A DNA stretch of 64,000 bases, taken from NCBI RefSeq assembly GCF_014203795.1, contig NZ_JACHJU010000001.1, positions 2,914,001-2,978,000 on the forward strand, in the 5' to 3' direction. The position numbers were made by a program, and so were the translations under genes. Below the pieces are notes generated by a model. It was not told where the DNA came from. It searched no databases and saw only the letters and a program-made list of their open reading frames with translations. This DNA comes from Streptosporangium album (GTDB lineage Bacteria > Actinomycetota > Actinomycetes > Streptosporangiales > Streptosporangiaceae). Positions 52,673 to 61,476 of the stretch are shown piece by piece. The first letter of the stretch is position 1, and each line of letters opens with the position of its first letter.

Positions 52673-52713
52673 CAATAACAGGGTTTGACTAGTTAACAGA
52701 GTTCTGTCTATTG
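52673..52713. promoter_or_regulatory. Nested palindromes between marR and MFS genes
   Basis: CAATAACAG (52673-52681) and CTGTCTATTG (52704-52713) form an outer imperfect inverted repeat. ACAGA-GT-TCTGT (52696-52707) is a perfect inner palindrome. The stretch is AT-richer than its surroundings. It is the likely MarR operator controlling both divergent genes. Confidence 0.6.
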
Positions 52714-52749
52714 TCAGCTCTCGTCTTTAAAGCTGAGTTCTGAGATGAG

Positions 52750-54201
52750 ATGGCCATGACGCTCTCCCAACAGGTCGGGCACCGGCCGGGCATCACCCTG
52801 GCCGCCGTGGCGGTCGCGGGCACGATGCTGCCGATCTCCGTGATGGCCCCGGCGCTCGCCCTGTCCGCGCTCGGACGGGAGCTTTCGGCCGGGCTGGTCG
52901 GCCAGCAGTGGGTCCTGCACGGCTACAACGTCGCGTTCGCCGCGTGCATGCTTCCCGCAGGGGCGCTGGCCGACCGGTTCGGCCGCAGGCGGGTCTTCAC
53001 GCTCGGCACCCTGCTGTTCGCCCTCGCCTCGCTGGTCTGCGCCGCGGCGCAGACGATCCTGGTGATGGATCTGGCCAGGGTCGTGCAGGGCGCCGCCGCG
53101 ACCGGCGTGCTGACCGCGGGCAGCGCGGTCCTGGCGGCCACCTTCGAGGGGAAGTCCCGCGCCCGGGCGTTCGGTGTCCTCGGCACCGCCTTCGGCGCGG
53201 GTATCGCGTTCGGGCCGATCGTCGGCGGAGGACTGCTCGCGCTGGGCGGATGGCGTGCGGTGTTCCTGTCCAACGTCGTGGTCGGAGTGGCCGTGGTGGC
53301 CCTCGGCGTGCCGCATCTGAGGGAGTCCCGCGATCCCGGCGCCACGCGCTTCGACCGGGCCGGAGCGCTCACCTTCACCGGTGCGCTCGCCCTGTTCACC
53401 CTCGCCACCGTCGAAGGGCCGCAGCTCGGCTGGATGGACGGTGGCGTCCTCGCGATGTTCGCGGGCGCGGCCGGACTCCTGCTGATCTTCGTCAGGATCG
53501 AACTGCGGAACATCCGCCCGATGCTCGACCTGAACCTGCTGCGCGACCGCCGTTTCCTCGCGGTCATCTGGATGGTCTTCGCGATGGGCTTCGGGTTCGT
53601 CGCCCCCGGCACCTACCTGCCGCTCTATCTCCGCTCGGTCGGCGGAGCCGGCCCTCTGGAGGCCGGTCTCAGCATCGCCCCGCTGGGCCTGCCGGTGCTG
53701 CTGGCGCCGGCGGCGGCGGGAATCCTCATCCGGAGGTTCTCGCTGCGCGCGCTGCTGACCGTCAGCCTGATCCTGATCGCCACCGGGGATCTGTGGCTGG
53801 TGACGCTGACCCCGGCGGGAGGCTGGGTCCAACTCGCGGGCCCGCTGTCCGTGCTGGGCCTCGGCGTCGGACTGGCCTTCGGCCTGATCGACAACGCGGC
53901 GGTCAGCGCCGCGCCGCCCGAGCAGGCCGGGATGGCCTCCGGGGTGTTCAACACCATGCGCCTGGCCGGTGAGGCGGTGGCGGTCAGCGTCACCGGAGCC
54001 CTGCTGATCAGCCTGACCCAGTCAGGCCTGGACGGCGACCGCGACCTCGCCAACCACCTGGCCGCCGGAGACCTGGCCGGAGCCCCATCGCAGGCCGTCG
54101 GCGTCTACACCGACTCCCTGCATCTGACCCTCCTCGTGATCTCCCTGTTCACGGCCGTCTCCGCGGCCGTCTTCCTCCTTCTCCACCGCCGGTCCCGCTG
54201 A
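52750..54201 (+). CDS. MFS drug exporter, 14-helix DHA2 type
   Basis: A 483-residue exporter with about 14 helices. It has QQWVLHGYNVAFAACMLPAG, motif A ALADRFGRRRVFTLGTLLFA, motif C-like GTAFGAGIAFGPIVGGGLLA and the QAGMASGVFNTMRLAGEAVA segment characteristic of EmrB/QacA proteins. It diverges from marR and is probably repressed by it. The ATG at 52750 has no clear Shine-Dalgarno; ATG 52756 is possible. An alpha/beta hydrolase gene follows after 98 bases. Confidence 0.9.
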   Translation: MAMTLSQQVGHRPGITLAAVAVAGTMLPISVMAPALALSALGRELSAGLVGQQWVLHGYNVAFAACMLPAGALADRFGRRRVFTLGTLLFALASLVCAAAQTILVMDLARVVQGAAATGVLTAGSAVLAATFEGKSRARAFGVLGTAFGAGIAFGPIVGGGLLALGGWRAVFLSNVVVGVAVVALGVPHLRESRDPGATRFDRAGALTFTGALALFTLATVEGPQLGWMDGGVLAMFAGAAGLLLIFVRIELRNIRPMLDLNLLRDRRFLAVIWMVFAMGFGFVAPGTYLPLYLRSVGGAGPLEAGLSIAPLGLPVLLAPAAAGILIRRFSLRALLTVSLILIATGDLWLVTLTPAGGWVQLAGPLSVLGLGVGLAFGLIDNAAVSAAPPEQAGMASGVFNTMRLAGEAVAVSVTGALLISLTQSGLDGDRDLANHLAAGDLAGAPSQAVGVYTDSLHLTLLVISLFTAVSAAVFLLLHRRSR

Positions 54202-54299
54202 CCCCGTCCGCAGGGCCGTATCGGCCCCCGGCCCCGGCCGCCTGACCGCCGGAACCTCTCGACCCCCGCAGTTTCCGATCCCCGTAAAAGGAGAAACCC

Positions 54300-55085
54300 A
54301 TGCCTTCCGTAACAGTGGGCACCACGTCCGTCGACTACCGGGTCAGCGGCTCGGGACCCGGCCTGGTGCTCGTCCACGGCACCGGCGCCGACGCCGACGG
54401 CAACTGGGCGCCGCTCGTCGAGGCGGTCGGGCACCGCTTCACCGTGGTGGCCGTCAACCTGCCCGGTGCCGGTGAGACCGCCGACCGGGGAGAGCCGCTG
54501 ACCGTCGAGAACCTCGCCGACCAGGTGGCCGCGGCGGCGGCGGACGCCGGGCTGGCGGAGTACCACGTCGTCGGCCACTCCCTCGGCGCGGTCGTCGCCA
54601 CGGCCGTGGCCGCACGCCATACCCCCGCGGTCCTGTCGCTGTTCGCCCACGCGGGATGGGTCACCAGCGGCCCTCGCGAGGTCTTCCAGTTCGACTACTG
54701 GGCGCGGCTGCTCCGTACCGACTCCGAGCTGCTCGCGCGGCTGCTCCAGCTCACCGCGATGGGCCCGGCCACCGCCGCGGCGCGCGGCGTCGACGACTTC
54801 GAGGACGCCACCGCCGGGTTCGCGGCGCTGCTCGACGAGCGGATCCTGCGGCAGATCGAGCTGGACGCCCGGGTGGACATCTCCCGGATGCTCCAGGAGA
54901 TCACGGCCCCGACCATGGTCCTCGCCGGCACCCACGACCTGATCGTGCCCCCGCACCACCAGCGGGAGCTGGCCGACCGCGTTGCCGGCGCGGTCTACCG
55001 CGAGGTCGACGCCGGCCACGCCCTGCCCTTCGAGAACCCGGACCTGTTCGTGGCGGCCATCACGGAATGGCTGGGCACGTTCTGA
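54300..55085 (+). CDS. Alpha/beta hydrolase
   Basis: A 261-residue alpha/beta hydrolase. LVLVHGTGADADGNW forms the oxyanion region, the nucleophile elbow is VVGHSLGAVVA, the acid is in LAGTHDLIVPPHH, and the histidine in EVDAGHALPFENP. AAAGGAG lies 5 bases before the ATG. It may be cotranscribed with the MarR-controlled exporter upstream, in which case hydrolysis and export of one compound could be linked. The substrate is unknown. Confidence 0.9.
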   Translation: MPSVTVGTTSVDYRVSGSGPGLVLVHGTGADADGNWAPLVEAVGHRFTVVAVNLPGAGETADRGEPLTVENLADQVAAAAADAGLAEYHVVGHSLGAVVATAVAARHTPAVLSLFAHAGWVTSGPREVFQFDYWARLLRTDSELLARLLQLTAMGPATAAARGVDDFEDATAGFAALLDERILRQIELDARVDISRMLQEITAPTMVLAGTHDLIVPPHHQRELADRVAGAVYREVDAGHALPFENPDLFVAAITEWLGTF

Positions 55086-55339
55086 CGCGGAACGCGGGCA
55101 TCAGGTCGGCGCGGCGACGCCTCCGGCGGCCAGGCCGGTGCCCGCGGACGGCGACGGCCATATCGGTCAACACATTCCTAACAACCTGATAGGCCGTTAC
55201 CGCATTGAAGGCGGCTCTGTCCGGATGAAGTCAATACGAGGGGCACGCTGTCACTGTTCTGTCGGTCATACCGGCTACCGTTCTGATGACGTACGGCTCC
55301 CGCACATGGTGATGCCGTTCAGGACGGAGGGATGATCAG

Positions 55340-56437
55340 GTGAAGTTCCAGGTTAACCGTGATGTCCTGGCCGACGCGGTGGCCTGGGTCGCCCGGGTGC
55401 TGCCGAACCGTCCGGCCATTCCCGTGCTCTCCGGCCTGCTTCTGGAGGCCGGAGACGACCTCGTGCTGTCGGCCTTCGACTACGACGTCTCCGCTCGGGC
55501 CTCGGTCGAGGCGGAGGTGGCGGAGCCTGGCCGGGTGCTGATTCCGGGCCGGATCCTCGCGGAGATCACCCGGAGCCTGCCCACCCAGCCGGTGGAGATC
55601 GCTATCAGCGGCTCGGAGGCGGTGCTGACCTGTGGCAGCGCGGAGTTCGGCCTGTTCACCATGCCCGTGGAAGACTTTCCGACCCTGCCGGTAATGCCCC
55701 CGAAGATCGGCGCGGTCGGCGGCGGGATCTTCGCGAGCGCGGTCGGCCAGGTGGCGGCCGCGGCCAGCCGCGACGAGACGCTCCCCATGCTGACCGGCGT
55801 CCGGGTCGACGTCTCCGGCGAGTCCGTGACCATGGCCGCCACCGACCGTTACCGGATCGCGGCCAGGGAGTTCGACTGGCGTCCCGAGCAGCCCGAGGTC
55901 ACGGCCGCGGCCATGGTGCCCGCCCGCGTGCTCGTGGAGGTGGCCAAGTCGTTGCGCGGCGGCGAGGTGTCGATGGCGCTGGGCGACGGTGTCGCGGGCT
56001 TCGAGAGCGTCGGCCGGAGCACCACGGTCCGCCTGCTCGACGAGCAGTTCATCGACTACCGCTCACGGCTGACCGACGACTGGCCGATCCGGGCAGACCT
56101 GCGGGTGGCCCCGTTCATCGAAGCGATCAACCGCGTCAAGCTGGTCGCCGAGCGCAACACCGCGATCCGGCTGTCGTTCAGCCAGGGCCAGGTGCTCATC
56201 CAGGCGGGCGGCGGCGACATCGGGCGCGGTGCCGAATCCCTGGAAGCCGAGCTGTCCGGTGACAGCATCCAGATCGCCTTCCAGTCCCAGTTCCTGCTGG
56301 ACGGCCTGACCGGGATCGACACCGAATACGTCCGGCTCAACATGCAGTCTCCGAGCCGTCCGGCTCTCATCACCGAGGTTCCCGGCGACGCCGACCCCGC
56401 CTTCCGTTATCTGGTGATGTCTTTGCGCCTCAGTTGA
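55340..56437 (+). CDS. dnaN: DNA polymerase III beta subunit (sliding clamp), probably a second copy
   Basis: A 365-residue beta clamp with the three-domain fold: KFQVNRDVLADAVAWVARVL, then LPMLTGVRVDVSGESVTMAA and TDRYRIAAREFDWRP, and a C-terminal MSLRLS resembling the canonical MPMRL tail. In actinobacteria the main dnaN follows dnaA at oriC; this gene is isolated between a hydrolase and a GntR regulator, so it is probably a paralogue (inference, because dnaA is outside the window). The subunit rings DNA and tethers polymerases. A GTG at 55340 follows GGAGGGATGATCAG. A strong terminator ends the unit. Confidence 0.87.
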   Translation: MKFQVNRDVLADAVAWVARVLPNRPAIPVLSGLLLEAGDDLVLSAFDYDVSARASVEAEVAEPGRVLIPGRILAEITRSLPTQPVEIAISGSEAVLTCGSAEFGLFTMPVEDFPTLPVMPPKIGAVGGGIFASAVGQVAAAASRDETLPMLTGVRVDVSGESVTMAATDRYRIAAREFDWRPEQPEVTAAAMVPARVLVEVAKSLRGGEVSMALGDGVAGFESVGRSTTVRLLDEQFIDYRSRLTDDWPIRADLRVAPFIEAINRVKLVAERNTAIRLSFSQGQVLIQAGGGDIGRGAESLEAELSGDSIQIAFQSQFLLDGLTGIDTEYVRLNMQSPSRPALITEVPGDADPAFRYLVMSLRLS

Positions 56438-56443
56438 GAGATC

Positions 56444-56496
56444 GCATGAGAGAAGGGCTCCACCCCGCCGGCAGGGGTGGAGCCCTTCTCTCATGC
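56444..56496. terminator. Terminator between dnaN-like and GntR genes
   Basis: Perfect 23-base arms (beginning GCATGAGAGAAGGGCTCC and its complement) flank a 7-base loop, 6 bases after the clamp gene stop. It serves both convergent genes and is the longest perfect stem in the window. Confidence 0.92.
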
Positions 56497-56510
56497 GGAA
56501 GAGAGCGGAG

Positions 56511-57200
56511 TCAGGAGGAGAGTTCCTGGACCTCGGTCAGGGCGATCAGGATGTGCTCCATGCACGCGTGGCCGGCGCGTTCGGCGGCGGACACGTCGCC
56601 GGCGGCGATGGCGCGAGCGATGGCTTCGTGGGGGATGTAGGTGCTGTTGAGCGAGGTGCCCGCAGCGGTGATGCTGGCCCGCAGGGCGGCCGAGAAGTCC
56701 TCGTAGAGGTCGATCAGCACCAGATTGTGGGTGGCCTGGACAACCGCGACGTGGAAGGCGAGGTCGGCCTCGACGAACGCATTGGGTTCGCCGATCTCCC
56801 AGGCCCGCTCCCGTTCGGCCAGGGCGGCCTCGATCCGGGCGATGTCGGCATCACTCCGCCTCGTCGCGGCCAGGCGGGCAGCCTCCACCTCCAGCGCGCG
56901 CCGTACTTCCAGGATCTCCAACTGCTCGGCGGCGCGCAGCCGCCGCAGCATGGCTCCCGACAGCTCGCTCGTGGCGCGGACGTAGGTGCCATCGCCCTGG
57001 CGGCATTCCAGCAGGCCGGCGTGGGTGAGGGCCCTCACCGCCTCACGTACGGTGTTGCGTCCGACTCCGAGCTGTTCGGCCAGCACGGTCTCAGTGGGAA
57101 TCTTCGCGTGCATCTGCCAGGAGTTCGAAGTGATCTGCTCTTTGAGCTGATCGATCACCTGGTCGACGAGGGATGCTCGCTGCGCCGTACGCAGACTCAC
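56511..57200 (-). CDS. GntR-family regulator, FadR subgroup
   Basis: A 229-residue regulator. The N-terminal winged helix reads DQVIDQLKEQITSNSWQMHA, KIPTETVLAEQLGVGRNTVR and EAVRALTHAGLLECRQGDGT. The C-terminal FCD domain has the helical metal-site residues in EADLAFHVAVVQATHN and AGHACMEHI. GGAGGCGGACTGTG precedes the ATG. No target gene is adjacent; an inverted repeat upstream suggests autoregulation. Confidence 0.9.
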   Translation of the reverse strand: MSLRTAQRASLVDQVIDQLKEQITSNSWQMHAKIPTETVLAEQLGVGRNTVREAVRALTHAGLLECRQGDGTYVRATSELSGAMLRRLRAAEQLEILEVRRALEVEAARLAATRRSDADIARIEAALAERERAWEIGEPNAFVEADLAFHVAVVQATHNLVLIDLYEDFSAALRASITAAGTSLNSTYIPHEAIARAIAAGDVSAAERAGHACMEHILIALTEVQELSS

Positions 57201-57221
57201 AGTCCGCCTCCTCCGGGGAAA

Positions 57222-57248
57222 CCAATCATCCTATGAGTCAATGACTGG
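57222..57248. promoter_or_regulatory. Inverted repeat upstream of the GntR gene
   Basis: CCAATCAT (57222-57229) and ATGACTGG (57241-57248) are complementary except for one base, with 11 bases between. It lies 22 bases upstream of the start and may be the FadR-type operator. Confidence 0.45.
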
Positions 57249-57308
57249 TCGACCCTAATTATTCCGGAGGCAGAAAAACAAATCAGAAGCCCCGGAAGAG
57301 CGGAAACT

Positions 57309-58667
57309 TTACCGAACCAACGCCGAATCGACCGTCATGCCTACCATCGCACTCCGCACTCCAGCCGCTTCAAGCGCCTTACGGTATGCGCTCACCTGAT
57401 CTTCGCTCACGCCGGCCTGGCCGTAGAGATCGCCGAGCCGGCGCCAGACCCGCGCGGCCTCCCGGTCGGGGCCGGAGACCCCGGGCCTCGTGCTGTCGAG
57501 CAGCTCGCGGGCGCTGTGCAGGATCGTCACGACGTCGCCCCCGCCCGTGCTGAGAGCGACCTGGGCAAGGACCAGCCGCGCGGTGGCAGCTGTGATGCCG
57601 AGCCGGTCGTCCAGCGTCGTAAGGGCGGAATCGGCCAGCTCGGCCGCGCCCTTCGGATCGCCGTCTCTGAGCTGGATGGAGGCGAGCACAACCAGGCTCC
57701 TGGCGTGGTCGTCCACTCTGTCAGGGAACGTGCCAAAGACCTCGCGCGCGGCGGTCGCGAACTCGCGGGCCTCGTCGAGCGGCTCCGTGCCGGAAGAGGC
57801 GGTGAGCCGGGACCAGTTCATCGCTATACGGGCGAGTTGGAAGGCGAGCCGGGCCGGCCGGCCTGCCGCGATCGCATCATCGGCCAAGCGGACGGCCAGC
57901 GCCGAATCCTCGCCTTCGGCGGCGGTGACGCTCGCCTCCCAGAGGGAACGGATCTCGTCGACGCGGTTGACCACCGCCGGGACGCCGTGGGCCGACAGGA
58001 CATGCCGGACGTAGGTCAGGCCGGGAGAGCGCGGACCCCGGGTGGGCTCGGTCTCCATCAGGGAGGCGGCCAGATCCACGGCGATCTCGCCGTCGTTCAG
58101 AGCCAGCCGGTTCACCTGACTGAGGGCGGCATTCGCCAGGTCACGGGCACGCAGGGTGTCTCCGGCGTGCTGGTAACAGCGGCTCAGGGCCACGGCCAGG
58201 GGCAGATCGGCAAGCCGCTCGGGATGGCTGGCCGCCTCACGGCGGAGCCGCTCGAACGCCTCCACCGCCGGGCCGATCTTGCCCTGGGCCTCCAGCGCGC
58301 GAGCCCGGCCGAACCGCGCGTGCGCGGCGAGCATGGCGTTTTCCTCGCCGGCGACTTTGACGATCTCACCGAACCGCTCGGCGGCGGCACACGGGTCGCC
58401 GTGCTGCAGCTCAAGCTCCGCGTGGCGCAGACCCAGCTCGGTGTCGATGCGCTGGCGGGGCTCGATCCCGTGCAGCAGGAACTCGGTGGTGCACCCCAGC
58501 CGTTCGGCGAGAAGGCGCGCGACCACGGGAGTCGGCGTGCGTTTACCCGACTCGATGAGGGAGACGTAACTGTCGGAAAGGTCAGGCCCAGCCAGCTGGG
58601 CCTGAGACATGCGCCTACTCAGCCGCAGTCCACGGACGCGGTCACCGATGGTTCCCTGACTCGGCAT
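57309..58667 (-). CDS. XRE helix-turn-helix protein with TPR-like sensor domain
   Basis: A 452-residue protein. The first 70 residues form a Cro/C1 helix-turn-helix (IGDRVRGLRLSRRMSQAQLA, SDSYVSLIESGKRTPTPVVA). The rest is all-helical with TPR-like pairs (ELGLRHAELELQHGDPCAAA, GRARALEAQGKIGPAVEAFE, LADLPLAVALSRCYQHAGDT, VWRRLGDLYGQAGVSEDQVS). This architecture resembles peptide-sensing regulators of the RRNPP type or BldD-like TPR regulators, but no partner peptide is evident. The ATG at 58667 gives a start typical of the HTH. A 130-base gap separates it from the PH-domain operon. Confidence 0.85.
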   Translation of the reverse strand: MPSQGTIGDRVRGLRLSRRMSQAQLAGPDLSDSYVSLIESGKRTPTPVVARLLAERLGCTTEFLLHGIEPRQRIDTELGLRHAELELQHGDPCAAAERFGEIVKVAGEENAMLAAHARFGRARALEAQGKIGPAVEAFERLRREAASHPERLADLPLAVALSRCYQHAGDTLRARDLANAALSQVNRLALNDGEIAVDLAASLMETEPTRGPRSPGLTYVRHVLSAHGVPAVVNRVDEIRSLWEASVTAAEGEDSALAVRLADDAIAAGRPARLAFQLARIAMNWSRLTASSGTEPLDEAREFATAAREVFGTFPDRVDDHARSLVVLASIQLRDGDPKGAAELADSALTTLDDRLGITAATARLVLAQVALSTGGGDVVTILHSARELLDSTRPGVSGPDREAARVWRRLGDLYGQAGVSEDQVSAYRKALEAAGVRSAMVGMTVDSALVR

Positions 58668-58798
58668 CTGATCTCTCAGGGCGGGGGATGGTCAATGTTC
58701 CCGCCATGATTGCATGAAGCAGTCGAATCGGGTAACCCCACGTGAAAAATCCGTAGCGGACTCTTCCCTACCGCTCCGAAATAAAGGACGCGAGGGAA

Positions 58799-59329
58799 CT
58801 AATCATCCGAGTCGTTTCCTCCGGGGAACAGCATCTGGCAGACCTCGAGGTAAAGGGTCTCCGGATAGGGGATGTAGTTGACCCTTGACAGGGCCTGGTC
58901 CTGACCAGCTGATTCCAGGACGAATTCGCCATATCCCAGCATGCGACCGAGCAATGAGCGCTGGAAGCTCATGTCGGTCACCTTGCCGAGGGGCATCATG
59001 TCGACCTTGCGGGTGACCAGCCCCGTGGTGAGCAACATCCGCTTCGAGGTGACGACGAAGTAGTCGACCGACCACTCCGCCACCTTCCACACGAAGCGGA
59101 TCAGCAGGAGAAGCCATGCCCACCAGACGACGACGAGCGCACCGCCGCCGCCTTGGTCACCGAACCACTTGCTCAGCAGCCCGGCGAGGATCAGGCCGCC
59201 CAGCACTTCGGCGACCGGACGGAGCAGCACGGCTGGGTGACGCCGCACCATGATGACCTGGTGTTCGTGGGGGAGTAGGTAGCGGTTGACCGACGAGGGA
59301 GCTGAGTCCCCGTGGGTCACCAGCCTCAT
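58799..59329 (-). CDS. PH-domain membrane protein (bPH_2/YdbS type)
   Basis: A 176-residue protein. Two adjacent hydrophobic helices (LLRPVAEVLGGLILAGLLSK and GGALVVVWWAWLLLLIRFVW) are followed by a bacterial PH domain (DYFVVTSKRMLLTTGLVTRK, MMPLGKVTDMSFQRSLLGRM, GYGEFVLESAGQDQALSRVN). The acidic tail ends SDD. Its ATG overlaps the stop of a 52-residue ORF (TCATGA), implying coupling. In M. tuberculosis similar proteins are small and of unknown function. Confidence 0.85.
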   Translation of the reverse strand: MRLVTHGDSAPSSVNRYLLPHEHQVIMVRRHPAVLLRPVAEVLGGLILAGLLSKWFGDQGGGGALVVVWWAWLLLLIRFVWKVAEWSVDYFVVTSKRMLLTTGLVTRKVDMMPLGKVTDMSFQRSLLGRMLGYGEFVLESAGQDQALSRVNYIPYPETLYLEVCQMLFPGGNDSDD

Positions 59330-59484
59330 GACAGATGGGAAACGAATGAGGCCAGGGAATTGGCCGCTGTGTACACCGTGTCCATGGCGCCCTTCACTGC
59401 GTTCGCGGCGTCACCTGGTCGTGTGAACAGGAAAAACGCTACGAAGGCGGCACCGCCATACGTGAGAACTTTCTTGACTTGCAC
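59326..59484 (-). CDS. Small membrane peptide coupled to the PH-domain gene, 52 residues
   Basis: A 53-codon frame starts with GTG at 59484, 5 bases after GGAGG, and ends TCATGA so that its stop overlaps the ATG of the PH-domain gene by 4 bases. The product begins MQVKKVLTYGGAAFVAFFLF, with one hydrophobic helix after two lysines, and continues with an amphipathic stretch GDAANAVKGAMDTVYTAANS. I recognise no family. The strong ribosome-binding site and the overlap argue that it is translated. Confidence 0.72.
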   Translation of the reverse strand: MQVKKVLTYGGAAFVAFFLFTRPGDAANAVKGAMDTVYTAANSLASFVSHLS

Positions 59485-59615
59485 TGCGGCCTCCTACTAC
59501 CACTGACCCACTGCACCCGCCGTATACATTACCCACGCCATGGGCGAGGTAAAGCGCATCAGCCGATTACAGTCTCGAGCGTCCCGAGGGCCTGCTCCGG
59601 CCGATGTGACTTCCA

Positions 59616-59846
59616 TCACCCGCGCTCACCCGCGACCAGCGCGAGGACCTCAAGGTGTTTGCGGGCGATCCGCTCGACCAGCCCGGGATGGGCGTGGCCG
59701 GTGACCTCCAGCGCGCCGTAGTGCGCCGCCTCTATGCAGCGGGTCACCGTGGTCGCCGGATGGACGTCGGAGAACTCATCTCGCAACGCGGCGCTGACGT
59801 CCTTGTAGCGGTCGGGCTCCGTGGCCGGGATGATTCGCTCGCTCAT
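59616..59846 (-). CDS. Three-helix-bundle dimerisation domain protein
   Basis: A 76-residue protein (MSERIIPATEPDRYKDVSAA, RDEFSDVHPATTVTRCIEAA, HPGLVERIARKHLEVLALVA). The pattern resembles the small three-helix-bundle dimerisation domain (DUF3562-like) proteins of actinobacteria. CAGGGAG lies before ATG 59846. Its role is unknown; it stands alone between the PH-domain operon and upp. Confidence 0.75.
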   Translation of the reverse strand: MSERIIPATEPDRYKDVSAALRDEFSDVHPATTVTRCIEAAHYGALEVTGHAHPGLVERIARKHLEVLALVAGERG

Positions 59847-59984
59847 GTTTCTCCCTGGTGTGCGCCCGCGGTCTCCGTGGGCCGGGGACACAGAAGAGAT
59901 GTCTTCGTTACTATCAGTACCCAGACAAGCACAGTCTGTAACAAAGAAACAGCGAAACGCCTCTACCTTTGGGAGGAAGATTCC

Positions 59985-60623
59985 TCAGACGACGCCGTAA
60001 AGGCGGTCTCCGGCGTCGCCGAGCCCTGGAACGATGTAACCCTGCTCGTTCAGCCGCTCATCCAGAGCCGCCGTCACCAGGCGGATCGGCTTCGAGGTGC
60101 CGGCGAAGACCTCGTCCATGTGGGCGATGCCCTCGGGGGCGGCCAGCAGGCACAGCGCGGTCACGTCGTCGGCGCCCCGATCGAAGAGGAACTCGATCGC
60201 CGCGGCAAGGGTGCCGCCGGTGGCCAGCATCGGGTCGACCACATAGACCTGCCGGCCCGACAGGTCGTCCGGAAGCCTGGTGGCGTAGGTCTCCGCCTTC
60301 AGCGTGGACTCGTTGCGGATCATTCCCAGGAAACCGACCTCGGCCGTCGGCAGCAGCCGGGTCATGCCGTCCAGCATGCCCAGGCCCGCGCGGAGGATGG
60401 GCACCACCAACGGGTACGGCTGAGCCAGCCGTACGCCTTGTGCGGCGGCGACGGGAGTCTGCACCGTCACCTCGGTCGTGCGGACCTGACGGGTCGCCTC
60501 GTAGGCGAGCAGCGTCACCAACTCGTCGGCGAGGCGGCGAAAGGTGGGTGAATCGGTGTTCACATCCCGCAGCACGGTCAGTTTATGGGCCACCAGGGGG
60601 TGGTCGACGACCAGGGTTTCCAT
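59985..60623 (-). CDS. upp: Uracil phosphoribosyltransferase
   Basis: A 212-residue UPRT that converts uracil and PRPP to UMP for pyrimidine salvage. It begins [16 protein letters not shown], a typical start, and has the PRPP loop [27 protein letters not shown] and the uracil-binding tail [16 protein letters not shown] longer frame to 60713 adds 30 residues unlike the family. No strong ribosome-binding site is seen before ATG 60623. It diverges from the tadA cluster, as in Streptomyces. Confidence 0.93.
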   Translation of the reverse strand: METLVVDHPLVAHKLTVLRDVNTDSPTFRRLADELVTLLAYEATRQVRTTEVTVQTPVAAAQGVRLAQPYPLVVPILRAGLGMLDGMTRLLPTAEVGFLGMIRNESTLKAETYATRLPDDLSGRQVYVVDPMLATGGTLAAAIEFLFDRGADDVTALCLLAAPEGIAHMDEVFAGTSKPIRLVTAALDERLNEQGYIVPGLGDAGDRLYGVV

Positions 60624-60950
60624 GGACGCCAACGCTATCTTGGATGACTGCTCAGGCGATAACAGACCGTACGCACGTGACATGGCCCGCTCACGCGATT
60701 TGATCACAATCATACGTACGTCCTGCGGGAAGCCGTGGCAGTATAGGCGTCGTTGATAAGTGTCAAGGCGGCAGGGCTTGTCGTCTCAGGGCGTGGAGGC
60801 CTCCAGCCGTTGGCGGGTCGGTGAAGCGTCAACCACCTCGTACAGCTGTGCGCGGCCCGTGAGGGTGACGCGACGGCGGCACGGGGAATCCCGGTCCCCA
60901 AGGAGCGGGAGGAGGTCAAATCCGTAGAGAACACATCGGTGGGGATGACC
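60624..60950. other. Divergent promoter region between upp and the tadA cluster
   Basis: No gene recognised. The palindromic CATACGTACGTC near 60712 could be regulatory. GGAGCGGGAGGAGG (60902-60915) is purine-rich but too far from the next start to be its ribosome-binding site. Promoters for both sides must lie here. Confidence 0.4.
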
Positions 60951-61460
60951 ATGGCAGACCAAGACCCGCTGGACTTCGCCATCGTGGTCTACCGTGAGGA
61001 CGACGCCTGGGAAGCGGAGACGCTTCCGGTGGCGCTCACCTCGGATCTCGACGGCCTGATTCACGCTCTGCGCCAGCAGCCGAGCATGAGCGGCACGATT
61101 GGCCTGGTCGCCGTGGGGGATGAGTTCTTCGTGGCGTTACGGGTGTTCGGTGAGCGGGTGGAGGTCTTCCTCTCCGACATCGCCGCGTCCTGGGACTTCC
61201 CGCTCGCGCAGCAGGCGCTGGAATACCTCGACGTGCCGGTCCCCGATGAGGACGAACTGGAGGCGATCCTCCAGGACGAGGACACGGTGCTCCCGGCCGG
61301 GGATCTGTCGATCTTCGCTGATCTGGGACTCGACGAGATGGAGCTGGGCATCCTCTCCGGCGACATCGATCTGCTCCCCGAGGACGTGCTGTCCAGCATC
61401 GCCGCGCGGCTGGGATTCTCCGAGCCGTTCGAACGCGCCATCGACTCGGTGTTCGGCTGA
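60951..61460 (+). CDS. tRNA adenosine deaminase-associated protein, copy 1
   Basis: A 169-residue acidic protein (ADQDPLDFAIVVYREDDAWE, FVALRVFGERVEVFLSDIAA, SWDFPLAQQALEYLDVPVPD) of the family found next to tadA in actinobacteria. It is rich in Asp and Glu, has no membrane segments and probably acts in the cytosol. I chose ATG 60951 with GGTGGGG 7 bases upstream; in-frame GTG 60939 and ATG 60945 are alternatives. A second, diverged copy follows at once, then tadA. Function is unknown; help to TadA is inferred from linkage. Confidence 0.85.
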   Translation: MADQDPLDFAIVVYREDDAWEAETLPVALTSDLDGLIHALRQQPSMSGTIGLVAVGDEFFVALRVFGERVEVFLSDIAASWDFPLAQQALEYLDVPVPDEDELEAILQDEDTVLPAGDLSIFADLGLDEMELGILSGDIDLLPEDVLSSIAARLGFSEPFERAIDSVFG

Positions 61461-61476
61461 CCTTGGGAGATCGGCC

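Noticed and set aside
60786-61064. 92-codon minus-strand protein between upp and the tadA cluster
   Set aside because: It runs antisense into the conserved TadA-associated gene and has no ribosome-binding site.
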